From contig CASICK010000011.1 of NCBI GenBank assembly GCA_949373155.1, positions 1 to 64,000 of the forward strand: DNA of 64,000 nt, written 5' to 3'. Shown piece by piece: positions 16,995-25,651 of the stretch; the first letter of the stretch is position 1; each line of letters starts with the position of its first letter. This DNA is from an uncultured Synechococcus sp. Its GTDB lineage: Bacteria > Cyanobacteriota > Cyanobacteriia > PCC-6307 > Cyanobiaceae. A model generated the notes under the pieces. That model saw nothing but the letters and a program-made list of their open reading frames with translations, had not been told where the DNA came from and searched no databases. The position numbers were made by a program, and so were the translations under genes.

Positions 16995-18139
16995 GAATGA
17001 ACCAGCCAGGCGCCTGCAGACCTCAATCCCAAGGAGAGCCCTGGCATTCGGGCGAGGTAAGTGAGTCGCCGCATCCGATAGGCGAGAGGACCGGCGAGGG
17101 TGAGGCCCAGACCCGTAATCGAGGCATCCCCCATGCCAAGACTGAGCATCTCGCCAAGATCTTGAAAGTGAAAACTGGGAACAGCCTTACCCATGCGAAT
17201 GGCCTGAAGCGTCCGAGCCGCCGCCGTTCCTTGCTGGAGCGCTGATTGGGCAGAGCGGGGCCATGGGGTGTCTGCATCGTTGTGACAGGCAACATCCCCA
17301 AGGACCACCACGTTCGGGTCTGTCGTTAATCGCAACCCTTCATCCACACAGAGCAATCCGCGCTCACGGGTCGGGCTGGGGATCAGGGTGGGCAGTACCG
17401 GTTTGGTCCCTGCCGTCCAGATCAAACCGTCATGGTTCAGAGATTGCGGTAAGTCGTTTTTAAGCAGCTGTACGGCGTTGGCTGATACGGAGGTCACACG
17501 GGTGTTGAAGTGACGATGCACAGCCCGTTGATCCAGTGCCCGTTGTGCTTGTTCGCGATTGAAGGCTCGGGATCGTGAGAGAACGCTGTCCCCCAATTCG
17601 ACGAGGTGAATGGTGGCTGATCCATCCAGCATGTCGCTGAGTTTGCAAGCCAATTCAACGCCTGTGGCACCCGCTCCAACGATGACCAATGCCCCGTCTT
17701 TTGCCGCTCGGTTGCGAAGACTGTGAACGCGCTCTTTGAGGAGAGGCAGATCCGCCAAGGAATGGAAGGTCAAGGCATGTTCCTTGACTCCTGTAATTCC
17801 AAAGTCATCGGGCTCTGAGCCAGTGGCGAGCACCAGCTGGCTGTAGTTCAGAACTTGGCCGCGGCTGGTTTGTAGAGATTTCTGCGCTGTATTGATCGAT
17901 GTCACCCGGTCATCCAGGTGGGGAATGCGTCGCCCCTGAAGAAGGCTGTCGTAGCTGGGAGCAACCTCCCAGCTCTTCATTTCGCCGCTAAGAAGCTCGT
18001 AGAGAAGCGGTAAGAAGAGAAATTGATGACGCGGTTCAATCAGCAATAACGGTGGACGGGGCCTTTGATTACTGAGCGCTAGAGCTGTTGTTAGACCTGC
18101 AAAGCCACCGCCCACAACAATGATTGGATCGTTGTGCAT
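16991..18139 (-). CDS. Type 2 NADH dehydrogenase (NDH-2)
   Basis: About 382 residues. The FAD-binding motif VVGGGFAGLTTAL is at the N-terminus and the NAD(P)H-binding motif VIVGAGATGVELA about 160 residues later; VVVLGDVAC marks the second FAD contact. It is the single-subunit, non-proton-pumping NAD(P)H:quinone oxidoreductase family (NdbA/B/C in cyanobacteria), possibly a redox sensor for the quinone pool. The frame is open to 18247, but the Met at 18139 gives the normal N-terminus just before the FAD motif. Divergent from cysH. Confidence 0.85.
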   Translation of the reverse strand: MHNDPIIVVGGGFAGLTTALALSNQRPRPPLLLIEPRHQFLFLPLLYELLSGEMKSWEVAPSYDSLLQGRRIPHLDDRVTSINTAQKSLQTSRGQVLNYSQLVLATGSEPDDFGITGVKEHALTFHSLADLPLLKERVHSLRNRAAKDGALVIVGAGATGVELACKLSDMLDGSATIHLVELGDSVLSRSRAFNREQAQRALDQRAVHRHFNTRVTSVSANAVQLLKNDLPQSLNHDGLIWTAGTKPVLPTLIPSPTRERGLLCVDEGLRLTTDPNVVVLGDVACHNDADTPWPRSAQSALQQGTAAARTLQAIRMGKAVPSFHFQDLGEMLSLGMGDASITGLGLTLAGPLAYRMRRLTYLARMPGLSLGLRSAGAWLVHS

Positions 18140-18224
18140 GGTGGTGTCAGAAGTCAGAACTTCAAAGGGGGTTTTTGAAACCATAGACATGACACCATGC
18201 CCCTCGGCGTTGGAAGATGGAGAG

Positions 18225-18998
18225 ATGAGGGATGTCTCCACCTCCAAGAATCAGCCTGTCGTTGCCGCTGGCCCCAAGGCTGATGCGGGAGAACTTCAAG
18301 AGGCCCGTCAGCAGCTTGAGCCGTTGGATGCGCGCGCAAGGTTGCTCTGGGCTCATGAGCAATTTGGGTCGGGTTTTGCCCTGACCACGAGCTTCGGAAT
18401 CCAATCCTCAGTGTTGCTCCACGTGTTGAGCGGGATGGATCGAGGCCGAGAGATTCCAGTGATCTGGGTGGATACCGGCTATCTCCCCCCCGAGACCTAT
18501 CGCTACGCCGAGGATCTTTGCCAGCGCTTCGATCTGAATCTCCACATCGCACAGTCCTCCTCATCTGCAGCGCGGATGGAGGCGCTCCATGGCCGCCTCT
18601 GGGAATCAGGCGTTGTTGAGGACATGGAGCTCTACCTCAAAATCCGCAAGGTGGAGCCACTCGAAGAAGCGATGCATCGTCTGCAGGTGTCGTGTTGGGC
18701 GAGTGGTGTGCGCCGCGCACAGACGGATACACGCAGGAGCATGACTGCGCTCGATCCCATTCGCGGTCGCTTGTCCCTGAGGCCGCTGTTGGAGTGGACC
18801 TCACGAGATGTCTTCTATTACATGCAGGAAAACGACCTTCCCCAACATCCCTTGTTTGAGAAGGGGTATTCCACAGTTGGGGATTGGCATTCCAGTGGCC
18901 CTGATGGGCTAGAGGCAACGGGACGAGACACCCGCTTTGCTGGCCTTAAGCAGGAATGTGGCATCCATGTGCCGGGTGTTATGGGTGATGGCATCTAG
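18225..18998 (+). CDS. cysH: Phosphoadenylylsulfate (PAPS) reductase
   Basis: About 257 residues. The PP-loop variant TTSFGIQSSVLLH, the WVDTGYLPPETYRYA block and the C-terminal catalytic motif KQECGIHVPG identify a CysH thioredoxin- or glutaredoxin-dependent reductase. The paired cysteines that hold the [4Fe-4S] cluster in APS reductases are absent (SCWASGVRR has one), so PAPS is the likely substrate, giving sulfite for cysteine synthesis. The start at 18225 is a guess; the Met at 18189 is also possible. Overlaps coaX by 11 bases. Confidence 0.9.
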   Translation: MRDVSTSKNQPVVAAGPKADAGELQEARQQLEPLDARARLLWAHEQFGSGFALTTSFGIQSSVLLHVLSGMDRGREIPVIWVDTGYLPPETYRYAEDLCQRFDLNLHIAQSSSSAARMEALHGRLWESGVVEDMELYLKIRKVEPLEEAMHRLQVSCWASGVRRAQTDTRRSMTALDPIRGRLSLRPLLEWTSRDVFYYMQENDLPQHPLFEKGYSTVGDWHSSGPDGLEATGRDTRFAGLKQECGIHVPGVMGDGI

Positions 18999-19686
18999 CG
19001 AGGACCTTCCATCCCGTTGCTTGCTGATTGGGAACAGCCGCTGGCACTGGGCAGAGCAGAGGGGGTCTTCTCACTGGATCTATCAGCATGAGGCCGCGTC
19101 CTCTGAGGCGTTGGATGCACCCAGCGATCTCCTCGCCTGGGCGGCTGTGGGGCCGATCCCAAGCCATTCTTGTTTGCAGTCCAGTCGACGCTTGAACCTG
19201 AGTGAAATCCCTCTTCAGGGGATTCCCCCTTGGTTAGGGATCGATCGAGCGCTTGCTGGATGGGGAGCTTGGCGAGCCAATCACAATCGTGTGGGCGTCC
19301 TGGTGGTGGATGCAGGCACGGTTCTCAGCCTTACCAGAATCTCCGCGAATGGATCGTTCTCTGGTGGGTTGTTGGCGGCTGGGTATGGCCTGCAATTGCG
19401 CGCGATGGCAGAGGCCACCGCTGGTCTCAATGCCACCTCGCCCTTGGTCCTAGACCCCGAGGAGGTGGAGCCTTTCCCTTTCGAGACGCAGGCAGCCATG
19501 CGCTCAGGAGCACAGCAAAGTTTGGTGGGCCTTATCCGTCAAGCGCATGCCCAAAGCCCTTGGCCGATTTGGCTCTGTGGAGGAGATGCCCCCCAACTGC
19601 TCCCGAAACTTCAGGAGCAGTTGGGGGTTGAGGTGCTTCATTCACCGAATTTGGTGATGGAGGCGATGGTCGAGCTGATCAGCTGA
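18988..19686 (+). CDS. coaX: Type III pantothenate kinase
   Basis: About 232 residues. The motifs LLIGNSRWHWA (phosphate-binding, N-terminal) and VLVVDAGTVLSLTRI (catalytic Asp, with the usual GTA reading GTV), GGLLAAGYGLQLRAM and LCGGDAP fit CoaX of the acetate/sugar kinase fold. It phosphorylates pantothenate in coenzyme A synthesis. The start inside the end of cysH is chosen because the first CoaX motif begins just after it. It converges with a peroxiredoxin gene (8-base overlap). A perfect 14-bp inverted repeat lies within its last 100 bases. Confidence 0.8.
   Translation: MASSEDLPSRCLLIGNSRWHWAEQRGSSHWIYQHEAASSEALDAPSDLLAWAAVGPIPSHSCLQSSRRLNLSEIPLQGIPPWLGIDRALAGWGAWRANHNRVGVLVVDAGTVLSLTRISANGSFSGGLLAAGYGLQLRAMAEATAGLNATSPLVLDPEEVEPFPFETQAAMRSGAQQSLVGLIRQAHAQSPWPIWLCGGDAPQLLPKLQEQLGVEVLHSPNLVMEAMVELIS
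19590..19627. repeat. Perfect 14-bp inverted repeat inside coaX
   Basis: Arms CCCCCAACTGCTCC (19590-19603) and its exact complement (19614-19627) with a 10-base loop. It lies in coding sequence 60 bases before the coaX stop and has no T run, so it is not a simple terminator. Confidence 0.85.
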
Positions 19687-20146
19687 TGCCTAAGTCACTG
19701 AGGATTTGATCGGCCATGGAATCAGATTTCACTTTTCTGTAGATCAATTCCAACCGTCCTTCTGCGTCCACAACGAAGGTGTGTCGCATCATTCCCATGG
19801 ATTCGCGACCCATGAACTTTTTGAGGCCGTAACTCTCAAAGCTGGTTGCAACGGGGCAAGGCTCCTCATCACTCAACAGCGTGAAGGGCAATTCCTGCTT
19901 GGCGATAAAGCGCGTATGGGATGAGGCGTTGTCCTTGCTGATCCCTAAGACATGAATTCCATGGTCCTTAAAGGATGACCAGCGATCTCGGAAGTTACAG
20001 GCCTCTTTCGTGCAACCAGGGGTGGCGTCTTTGGGATAGAAATAGATCACCACGCGCTGCCCCCGTAAGGAGGACAGTTGCACGGGCTCTCCGTTTTGGT
20101 CAGGAAGTGTGAAATCAGGCGCGAGATCGCCGATCTGCAAAGTCAT
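19679..20146 (-). CDS. Peroxiredoxin, Bcp/PrxQ type
   Basis: About 155 residues. The peroxidatic cysteine lies in DATPGCTKEACNF, with a second cysteine five residues later, as in atypical two-Cys PrxQ. Other family blocks are APDFTLPDQNG and FYPKDATPG at the N-terminal half and MMRHTFVVDAEG near the end. It reduces hydroperoxides with thioredoxin as donor. The ATG at 20146 is preferred over 20161. Its start codon overlaps that of the divergent phosphopantetheinyl transferase, so both promoters must lie inside the opposite gene. Confidence 0.92.
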   Translation of the reverse strand: MTLQIGDLAPDFTLPDQNGEPVQLSSLRGQRVVIYFYPKDATPGCTKEACNFRDRWSSFKDHGIHVLGISKDNASSHTRFIAKQELPFTLLSDEEPCPVATSFESYGLKKFMGRESMGMMRHTFVVDAEGRLELIYRKVKSDSMADQILSDLGIS

Positions 20147-20802
20147 GGAGGAAGGCTTCAACCGGAGCGGAAGCGTAACCGCGCTGTGGCTTGGACCGGC
20201 TTCCTCAACAAATCCTTGCGTGTCGGATCAGGAACAAGCCTGGGCCTGCAACTTGAGCCAGACCCGTCAGCGGAGTTTCCTTGGCTCCCGTGCCTGGATG
20301 CGTACCTGCCTGAGTGATTTGTGGGGAGTGCCCGCGCAGGAGATTCCTCTGCATGCGCCTCCGGGCAGGCCTCCAGTTCTGCACTCAGGCTGGGGATTTG
20401 TCAGCCTCAGCCACAGCAAAGGATCTGCGTTGATGGCCTGGTCTTCTGCTCCCGGTCGGAGTTGATTTAGAGCGGTTGGATCGTCCGTTTGCTTCTCAAG
20501 CGCTAATGAGCCGTTACTACGCATCGAGCGAGCAGCGTCGTCTTGAAAGCCTCTCCCGGCATGCGTTTCACCAGGCTGTTCTGGAGCACTGGCTGATCAA
20601 GGAAGCTGCGATTAAGTGGCAACAAGGATCCTTGGCTCAGGATCTAACGCACTGGGTTGTGGCGGCCGATGGGCGGAGTGCCAGTCACCAGGGCCGCGGT
20701 CTTCAGGTTTCAACGCATTGCCGGCAACTAGGGCCATGGGGCATGGCGATCGTGTCAGCTTGCGAACAGAACTTGATTGGAGCAAGGGTCTGCTTAGGTT
20801 GA
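20145..20802 (+). pseudogene. 4'-phosphopantetheinyl transferase, Sfp type, +1 frameshifted
   Basis: Two overlapping reading frames together give a complete Sfp/HetI-type enzyme of about 219 residues. The first frame (20145-20465) ends ALMAWSSAPGRS and stops; the second continues from 20455 with VGVDLERLDRPF and holds the metal-binding GVDLE and the catalytic HWLIKEAAIKW motif (WxxKEAxxK). Joining needs one base skipped at 20454, right after a CCC proline codon. This enzyme loads the phosphopantetheine arm on acyl carrier protein and is normally the only one in a cyanobacterium, so a dead copy is unexpected. Sequencing error, ribosomal +1 shift or true mutation are all possible. Confidence 0.75.
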
Positions 20803-20833
20803 AATCTCAGTCTGGATCAAGATCCTCGTTGGC

Positions 20834-21328
20834 GTGACTCAATCTTGGATGCGATCTGTGCCCACGGTGGTGGCTGCTTTGCTGTTGGGGGGTCTAGGTC
20901 TGATCGCGACTAGCCAAATGCAGGAGTTCTCTCCAGGAGATGCAGGCCTCCCAATGGATGCGCGTCTTGTAGAGCAGCTCGACGATCAAGAGGCGACCTT
21001 GAATCAACGTCGCCACGCCGAAACTTTGCTTAGGGCGTTTGTGCGCGGCCAGCTCGCCAGCTTCTACTGGGGACAATTTGCGTCATCACTGGTTGATCTT
21101 GGTTTGAGCAGTGTTGAAACCATGGACGTACGAGTTGAAACGAAAGCCGGCAGTACGCGCCTCTGGCTGACCCCTAAACGGGGGAGTGAAAGCTACGTTG
21201 CAATCGTGTATTTCAATGGTTCCAAGCTTGTACGCGTTCAGTGTCGAGGCCTAACCCCGATTACAACTGAGCAGATAGCTGCGGTTTGCCCCGAAGGCTG
21301 GAAGGAGTTTGAGATCCCAGAGGCCTGA
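20834..21328 (+). CDS. Exported/membrane-anchored protein, possibly pilin-GH-like
   Basis: 164 residues. One N-terminal hydrophobic segment (VVAALLLGGLGLIATS) acts as anchor or signal. The body has LLRAFVRGQLASFYWGQFASSLVDLGL and SESYVAIVYFNGSKLVRVQCRG, which resembles the cyanobacterial type IV pilin-like G/H soluble domain. It lacks a clear prepilin cleavage site with Phe and Glu, so it is at best a distant relative. Two cysteines near the end could form a disulfide in the periplasm. Placed 31 bases after the transferase. Confidence 0.6.
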   Translation: MTQSWMRSVPTVVAALLLGGLGLIATSQMQEFSPGDAGLPMDARLVEQLDDQEATLNQRRHAETLLRAFVRGQLASFYWGQFASSLVDLGLSSVETMDVRVETKAGSTRLWLTPKRGSESYVAIVYFNGSKLVRVQCRGLTPITTEQIAAVCPEGWKEFEIPEA

Positions 21329-21482
21329 GTTTTGATTCCCGAAAAGCGCTATTCCAGCGAGAGTCGTGAGTCTCGTTTTAACACCGAAAGCAAGTTGGTC
21401 CCATTAGTGCGTGTTACGGGAATGTTCTGTATCAAATTGAACATTTTCGATGGCATTTCATTTTTCTATACCTAACTTTTAA

Positions 21483-22142
21483 ATGATGTCTATATCCCCT
21501 TCGTCCGTGTTCACACGTCTTGCTGCTGGCGTTCTTGCCGCCGCGTCTCTCACAACTCTTGCTGTTGCAGCCGAAGCCGCTGAGCGCCCTGTGCGCTGGA
21601 AAACCGGTGGTGCTGTTTGGTCCACCAAGTCTTCAGCTTTCAAAACCTTCTTCGCTGACGGTGAAATCACCGATCGCGGCCTCCAAGGTGGAATCAACAA
21701 TTCCGGTTGGACTGCAGAAGAAATCCAAGGGGGCATGACCCGCTCTTACGAGGTTGACCTCGTAGGTGTCTCACGCTTTCTGTATTCCAGTGATGGCGTT
21801 GCTTTCTTGGAGAATCAGACCAAGAGCTACTACCCCTACTGGATGAAGCAAAAGACAGCCGTTGTTGCTCTTCGCTCCGCCATCATTCTTGATGCTGCTG
21901 ACGGCCAGATCTCTTCTGCCGGCATCCTGAATGGCCTCCCCGTTGACTTCGCTCTTGCTGACAACGGTGCCTCTGATGGCTCCCAGAACGTCTGTAAGGA
22001 CGGTCTTGATGGCGCCCAAGCCACTTCCCTGATGTCTTGGTACGTCTTCCTGCCTGCTTGTGTACAGGCCAAGCAGATCCTTCCTGTTGCTGCCGCTCCT
22101 GTTGCTGCTACGTATCAGGCTCCTGTTCGCGGCCTCTGGTGA
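21483..22142 (+). CDS. Exported DUF1400-like protein
   Basis: 219 residues with a clear signal peptide (AAGVLAAASLTTLAVAAEAA). The mature part has the DUF1400 layout of cyanobacteria: RPVRWKTGGAVWS, a central helix region with GGINNSGWTAEEI and RSYEVDLVGVSRFLYSSDG, and an Ala/Ile-rich RSAIILDAADGQIS. In other cyanobacteria this domain precedes an alpha/beta hydrolase, which is absent here. Preceded by a 154-base AT-rich gap that probably holds its promoter and followed by a strong terminator, so it is a single-gene unit, perhaps highly expressed. Confidence 0.7.
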   Translation: MMSISPSSVFTRLAAGVLAAASLTTLAVAAEAAERPVRWKTGGAVWSTKSSAFKTFFADGEITDRGLQGGINNSGWTAEEIQGGMTRSYEVDLVGVSRFLYSSDGVAFLENQTKSYYPYWMKQKTAVVALRSAIILDAADGQISSAGILNGLPVDFALADNGASDGSQNVCKDGLDGAQATSLMSWYVFLPACVQAKQILPVAAAPVAATYQAPVRGLW

Positions 22143-22165
22143 TCGAACGGCTTCTGCCATTTCAA

Positions 22166-22191
22166 GCCTCGGCAATGCCGGGGCTTTTTTT
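22166..22191 (+). terminator. Rho-independent terminator after the DUF1400-like gene
   Basis: Stem GCCTCGGC / GCCGGGGC (8 bp with one G-U pair) around a 3-base loop, followed by seven T residues, 24 bases after the stop codon. Confidence 0.85.
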
Positions 22192-22202
22192 ATGGCTGGT
22201 CG

Positions 22203-24401
22203 CTACGAGGGCAACATCGTGAAGTCAAGCCGCTGATGGATCAGGGGTTGTGGAAGTTGCCCTCCCCGTTTTGTTTGCAGGAGCTGCTTCAGTGTGGTGA
22301 GCACTTTTTCTGGCTGGCCGCAGCGATTGATCAGAGATCGATAAGGACGGTCCTCTCCTAGCCAGCGTTTCAACAGGCGTTCGTCAATAGGGAGTGACAG
22401 AGATTCCTGCCACTGCTCTGTGATCACCTCGGTTAAGAGGTTTTCGAGCTGCTGCCGGACGAGCTGATCAAGCTGCTGGGTTAGCAACCACTGTTGTTCT
22501 TTCTCGATGAGTTCCGACAAGACTTCGCTAGACCCAGGGCATTGCTCTAGAAGGGCTGCCGCTGGACCGATCGCTGTTTGGCTGAGCAGCACGTGCAGCT
22601 GAGCTCCTGGTGACAGCTTCCATTGGAGTTGCTGCCAAAACTCTGGAGATTCGATCCAATCGCGATCCTCACTGCTGAATCGCCCCCCCACAACTTCGAA
22701 TTGCCAGTCTTGAGGAAGCCCCTGCAACGCCTTGAACCCTCCTGTGAGGAGGTTGGGACGATGCAGTGGATCCAATAGATCCACCTGTGCTTCAAGTCGG
22801 GCGCGTTCTTCAGCACTGCTGCACAGGATTGTGACGCTCCCCTCCTGCACTGCATTCAAGGGACCCAGGGCCCATAGCAGGGATCGTCCCCCGAGCACCA
22901 GCACCCTGTCGGTGCGTTGAAAGGTCACTGCGGTCCAGAGTCGCTGCTGTAGATCTTGCAAACGCTCATCGTTTTGGGCGAGCTGTCGATGCAGCCATCG
23001 CTCCATTTCAGGTAGGTCTGGACCACTACTGAGGAGTAGGGGGTGAGTTTGGGCCACTTCTGCTGCGACGGAGAGCTGGGCAGCCCGACGTTCGAGCATC
23101 CTTCCTCGCCGTTCCCCCTCCCACCCCTGCTTGCTCGGTGTCCAGAAGACCTCTCCCTGCAGCGCATCAGGAAGGTAATTCTGTGCAATCCAATGCTCTT
23201 TATAGGCGTGGGGGTAGCGATACCCCTTTCCATCGCCGAAGGCTTCACCATCGCGATGGGCATCGCGGAGGTGGCTTGGCACAGTTTGGTTCTGTGTACT
23301 GCGCACAAGGCGGATGGCTTCGAACAGTCCCATCGTGCTGTTGCTTTTTTCGGCGCAGGCCAGGTACAGCGCTGCCTGGGCAAGCGGGTAAAGCCCTTCT
23401 GGCAGGCCGATGCGTTCGAAGGCGGCTGCGCAGGCTTCCACGACGACCACGGCCTGGGGGTCGGCTAGACCGATGTCCTCTCCCGCTGAAATCAACATCC
23501 GTCGAAAGATGAACCTTGGGTTTTCCCCTGCTTCCAGCATTCGCGCTAGCCAAAAAAGGGCTGCGTCCGCATCGGAGCCCCGAAGGGATTTGATGAAAGC
23601 GCTAATCGTGTCGAAGTGGGCATCTCCCTGTTTGTCGTAGAGCACAGCTCGCTCTTGAATCGACTCCTCGGCGATGGTCAAATCAATCTCAATCGTGGCC
23701 TCTGGATCGGAAGGCGTTGAGCTTTCCACCGCCAGCTCGAGGGCATTGAGAAGGCTGCGCGCATCACCGTTGGCCACATCCACCATGTGGGCTTCGGCAT
23801 CGGGAGTGATCGTGATTGAACGATTGCCATAGCCCCGTTCTTTGTCGTGAAGGGCTCGATGAAGCAATTGACGTAGATCGTTTGCTTCGAGGCTTTGCAG
23901 TCGAAACAGGCGCGAACGACTCACAAGGGCTTTGTTGACTTCGAAGTAAGGGTTCTCAGTGGTGGCACCGATCAGGGTGAGAGTGCCGTTCTCCACCCAT
24001 GGGAGCAGCGCATCCTGTTGAGCACTGTTGAAGCGATGGACTTCATCGATGAACAGGATGGTTCGCAAGCCATGCTTCTCTAAGCGCTCCTTGGCGGCGT
24101 CCACTTGCTCACGAAGGTCCTTCACGCCGGCAAGAACAGCATTCAGACTGCTGAACTGCGCACGGGTGTGGGTGGCAATGATTCTGGCCAAGGTTGTCTT
24201 CCCGACGCCAGGCGGTCCGTGCAGAATCAGATTGCCCACACGGTCTGCGGTGATCGCCCGGCGCAGCAAACGGCCTTCGGCGAGGATCGCGTTTTGGCCC
24301 TCAAATTCCTCGAGTGATGTGGGCCTTAAACGGTCAGCTAAGGGCGCCTGACGCTGCCTTAGCTGGTTGCCGTGGTGGCTGAATAAATTTTCAACCAACC
24401 G
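22203..24401 (-). CDS. rarA: RarA/MgsA-like AAA ATPase fused to a Rossmann-like C-terminal domain
   Basis: About 732 residues. The N-terminal 420 residues are a RarA clamp-loader-like AAA ATPase: Walker A GPPGVGKTTL, Walker B ILFIDEVHRFN, sensor GATTENPYFEV and the RarA-specific region near KSLRGSDADAALFWLARM. The remaining 300 residues (from about LRDAHRDGEAFG on) include a Rossmann-like segment RVLVLGGRSLLWAL, suggesting a methyltransferase-type fold. This fusion is typical of cyanobacteria. RarA acts at stalled replication forks. The start is taken at a TTG with GGGAG 9 bases ahead; the frame is open to 24467. Confidence 0.85.
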   Translation of the reverse strand, partial: RLVENLFSHHGNQLRQRQAPLADRLRPTSLEEFEGQNAILAEGRLLRRAITADRVGNLILHGPPGVGKTTLARIIATHTRAQFSSLNAVLAGVKDLREQVDAAKERLEKHGLRTILFIDEVHRFNSAQQDALLPWVENGTLTLIGATTENPYFEVNKALVSRSRLFRLQSLEANDLRQLLHRALHDKERGYGNRSITITPDAEAHMVDVANGDARSLLNALELAVESSTPSDPEATIEIDLTIAEESIQERAVLYDKQGDAHFDTISAFIKSLRGSDADAALFWLARMLEAGENPRFIFRRMLISAGEDIGLADPQAVVVVEACAAAFERIGLPEGLYPLAQAALYLACAEKSNSTMGLFEAIRLVRSTQNQTVPSHLRDAHRDGEAFGDGKGYRYPHAYKEHWIAQNYLPDALQGEVFWTPSKQGWEGERRGRMLERRAAQLSVAAEVAQTHPLLLSSGPDLPEMERWLHRQLAQNDERLQDLQQRLWTAVTFQRTDRVLVLGGRSLLWALGPLNAVQEGSVTILCSSAEERARLEAQVDLLDPLHRPNLLTGGFKALQGLPQDWQFEVVGGRFSSEDRDWIESPEFWQQLQWKLSPGAQLHVLLSQTAIGPAAALLEQCPGSSEVLSELIEKEQQWLLTQQLDQLVRQQLENLLTEVITEQWQESLSLPIDERLLKRWLGEDRPYRSLINRCGQPEKVLTTLKQLLQTKRGGQLPQPLIHQRLDFTMLPS

Positions 24402-24502
24402 ACCAATCTCCCTTGAATGGTCTTTGTCTATGGATTCTTGCCTGATCCGAACCAAAACTGGGTTCAAGTCCGTACATAATCCGATCGTTCGTCACAGGAT
24501 TT

Positions 24503-25642
24503 GTGCTGCGTTTTCGTCCACTGCTGCCTGTGCTCTTAACAGCAATTTTCATTAGTGCTTGTGGAGGCTCTGATGAGAAGACGCCCGCACTACCGGTCCA
24601 GCAAGCTTCTGTTCTTGAAGCTCCCTTCACCGACGATATCGATACGGTGAGCACGCTCGAGGCCAATGAGTTGGTTGAGTTGGCCACGCAAACATCAGGT
24701 CGTGTCACTGAGCTCAAAGTGTCTCAGGGCGATCGTATTGATGCGGGCCAGTTGCTCGTCGTGTTGGACCAGGTTCAGGCACGGGCGAAGTTGGCGGAAC
24801 AACGGGCGAGAGCGGCAACAGCCAAAGTGGATTGGGAGCGCGAAGAATTTCTCGCCAAAGCTGGGGCTGCTTCGCTTCGGCAAAGGGACTCTTATCGCTT
24901 GAAATACATTGCAGCTGTTGAAAAAGTCAAAGCTTTAGAAGCAGAGCTCACCTACAGCAATTTGCGCTCACCAACCGCCGGGACCGTGGCAAATGTTCAG
25001 GTGAAGGTTGGCGATGTGGTGCAACAAAACCAGCCTTTTACCAGTGTTGTTCAAAACAATATTCTCGAAGCGAAGGTGGAAGTTCCGGCGGTCTATGGCG
25101 ATCGTCTCGCCATCGGTCAACCCGTCATTTTGAGTGTGCCTGGTACGGCTAAGCCTTTAGCGACGAGTCAGATTGAATCGATTGATCCTCAAGTGAATCC
25201 TCAAACTCAGGGACTCTTGGTAAAGGCCTTGTTTAATAACGATGATGGCCGGCTACGTAGTGGTCAGCGATTGCGGACCAGGGTTCAATTGAAAACACAT
25301 CAACAGATCTCAGTTCCATTTGCGGCAGTGACGCAAACTTCAGGGCAAAGCTTTGTTTTTCGTGTTGGTAGCTTCGCCGACTTAAAAGCTAATCCAGGCA
25401 AGGCTGACATTGAGCGGATTAGTAAAGGCATCGAGAGGGGGAAATTGCCAGAAAATGCCCTGTTTGCTCTTCAAACACCAGTCAACATTGGTGAGATTCA
25501 GAATAACCGTTATCCGATCACAAAAGGGCTGAAACTCAATGAGAAGGTGATTACTAGTAATCTCCTCAATCTCAAGCATGGAATGCCGATTCAGGTGAAA
25601 AGACAGCGCGCGGGCTCACAACCTGCTGCAGCTAAGAACTGA
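24503..25642 (+). CDS. RND efflux periplasmic adaptor, lipoprotein
   Basis: 379 residues from a GTG. Signal with lipobox ending FISAC places it as a lipoprotein. The barrel-sandwich hybrid begins near VSTLEANELVELATQTSG, an alpha-hairpin follows (QVQARAKLAEQRARAATAKVDWERE in pieces), then LRSPTAGTVANVQVKVGDVV, a typical lipoyl-like half. It belongs to the membrane fusion protein family with AcrA and MexA and would link the inner-membrane pump to an outer-membrane channel. It precedes the RND pump by 9 bases. No TolC-type gene is nearby. Confidence 0.92.
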   Translation: MLRFRPLLPVLLTAIFISACGGSDEKTPALPVQQASVLEAPFTDDIDTVSTLEANELVELATQTSGRVTELKVSQGDRIDAGQLLVVLDQVQARAKLAEQRARAATAKVDWEREEFLAKAGAASLRQRDSYRLKYIAAVEKVKALEAELTYSNLRSPTAGTVANVQVKVGDVVQQNQPFTSVVQNNILEAKVEVPAVYGDRLAIGQPVILSVPGTAKPLATSQIESIDPQVNPQTQGLLVKALFNNDDGRLRSGQRLRTRVQLKTHQQISVPFAAVTQTSGQSFVFRVGSFADLKANPGKADIERISKGIERGKLPENALFALQTPVNIGEIQNNRYPITKGLKLNEKVITSNLLNLKHGMPIQVKRQRAGSQPAAAKN

Positions 25643-25651
25643 GGTTGATTC

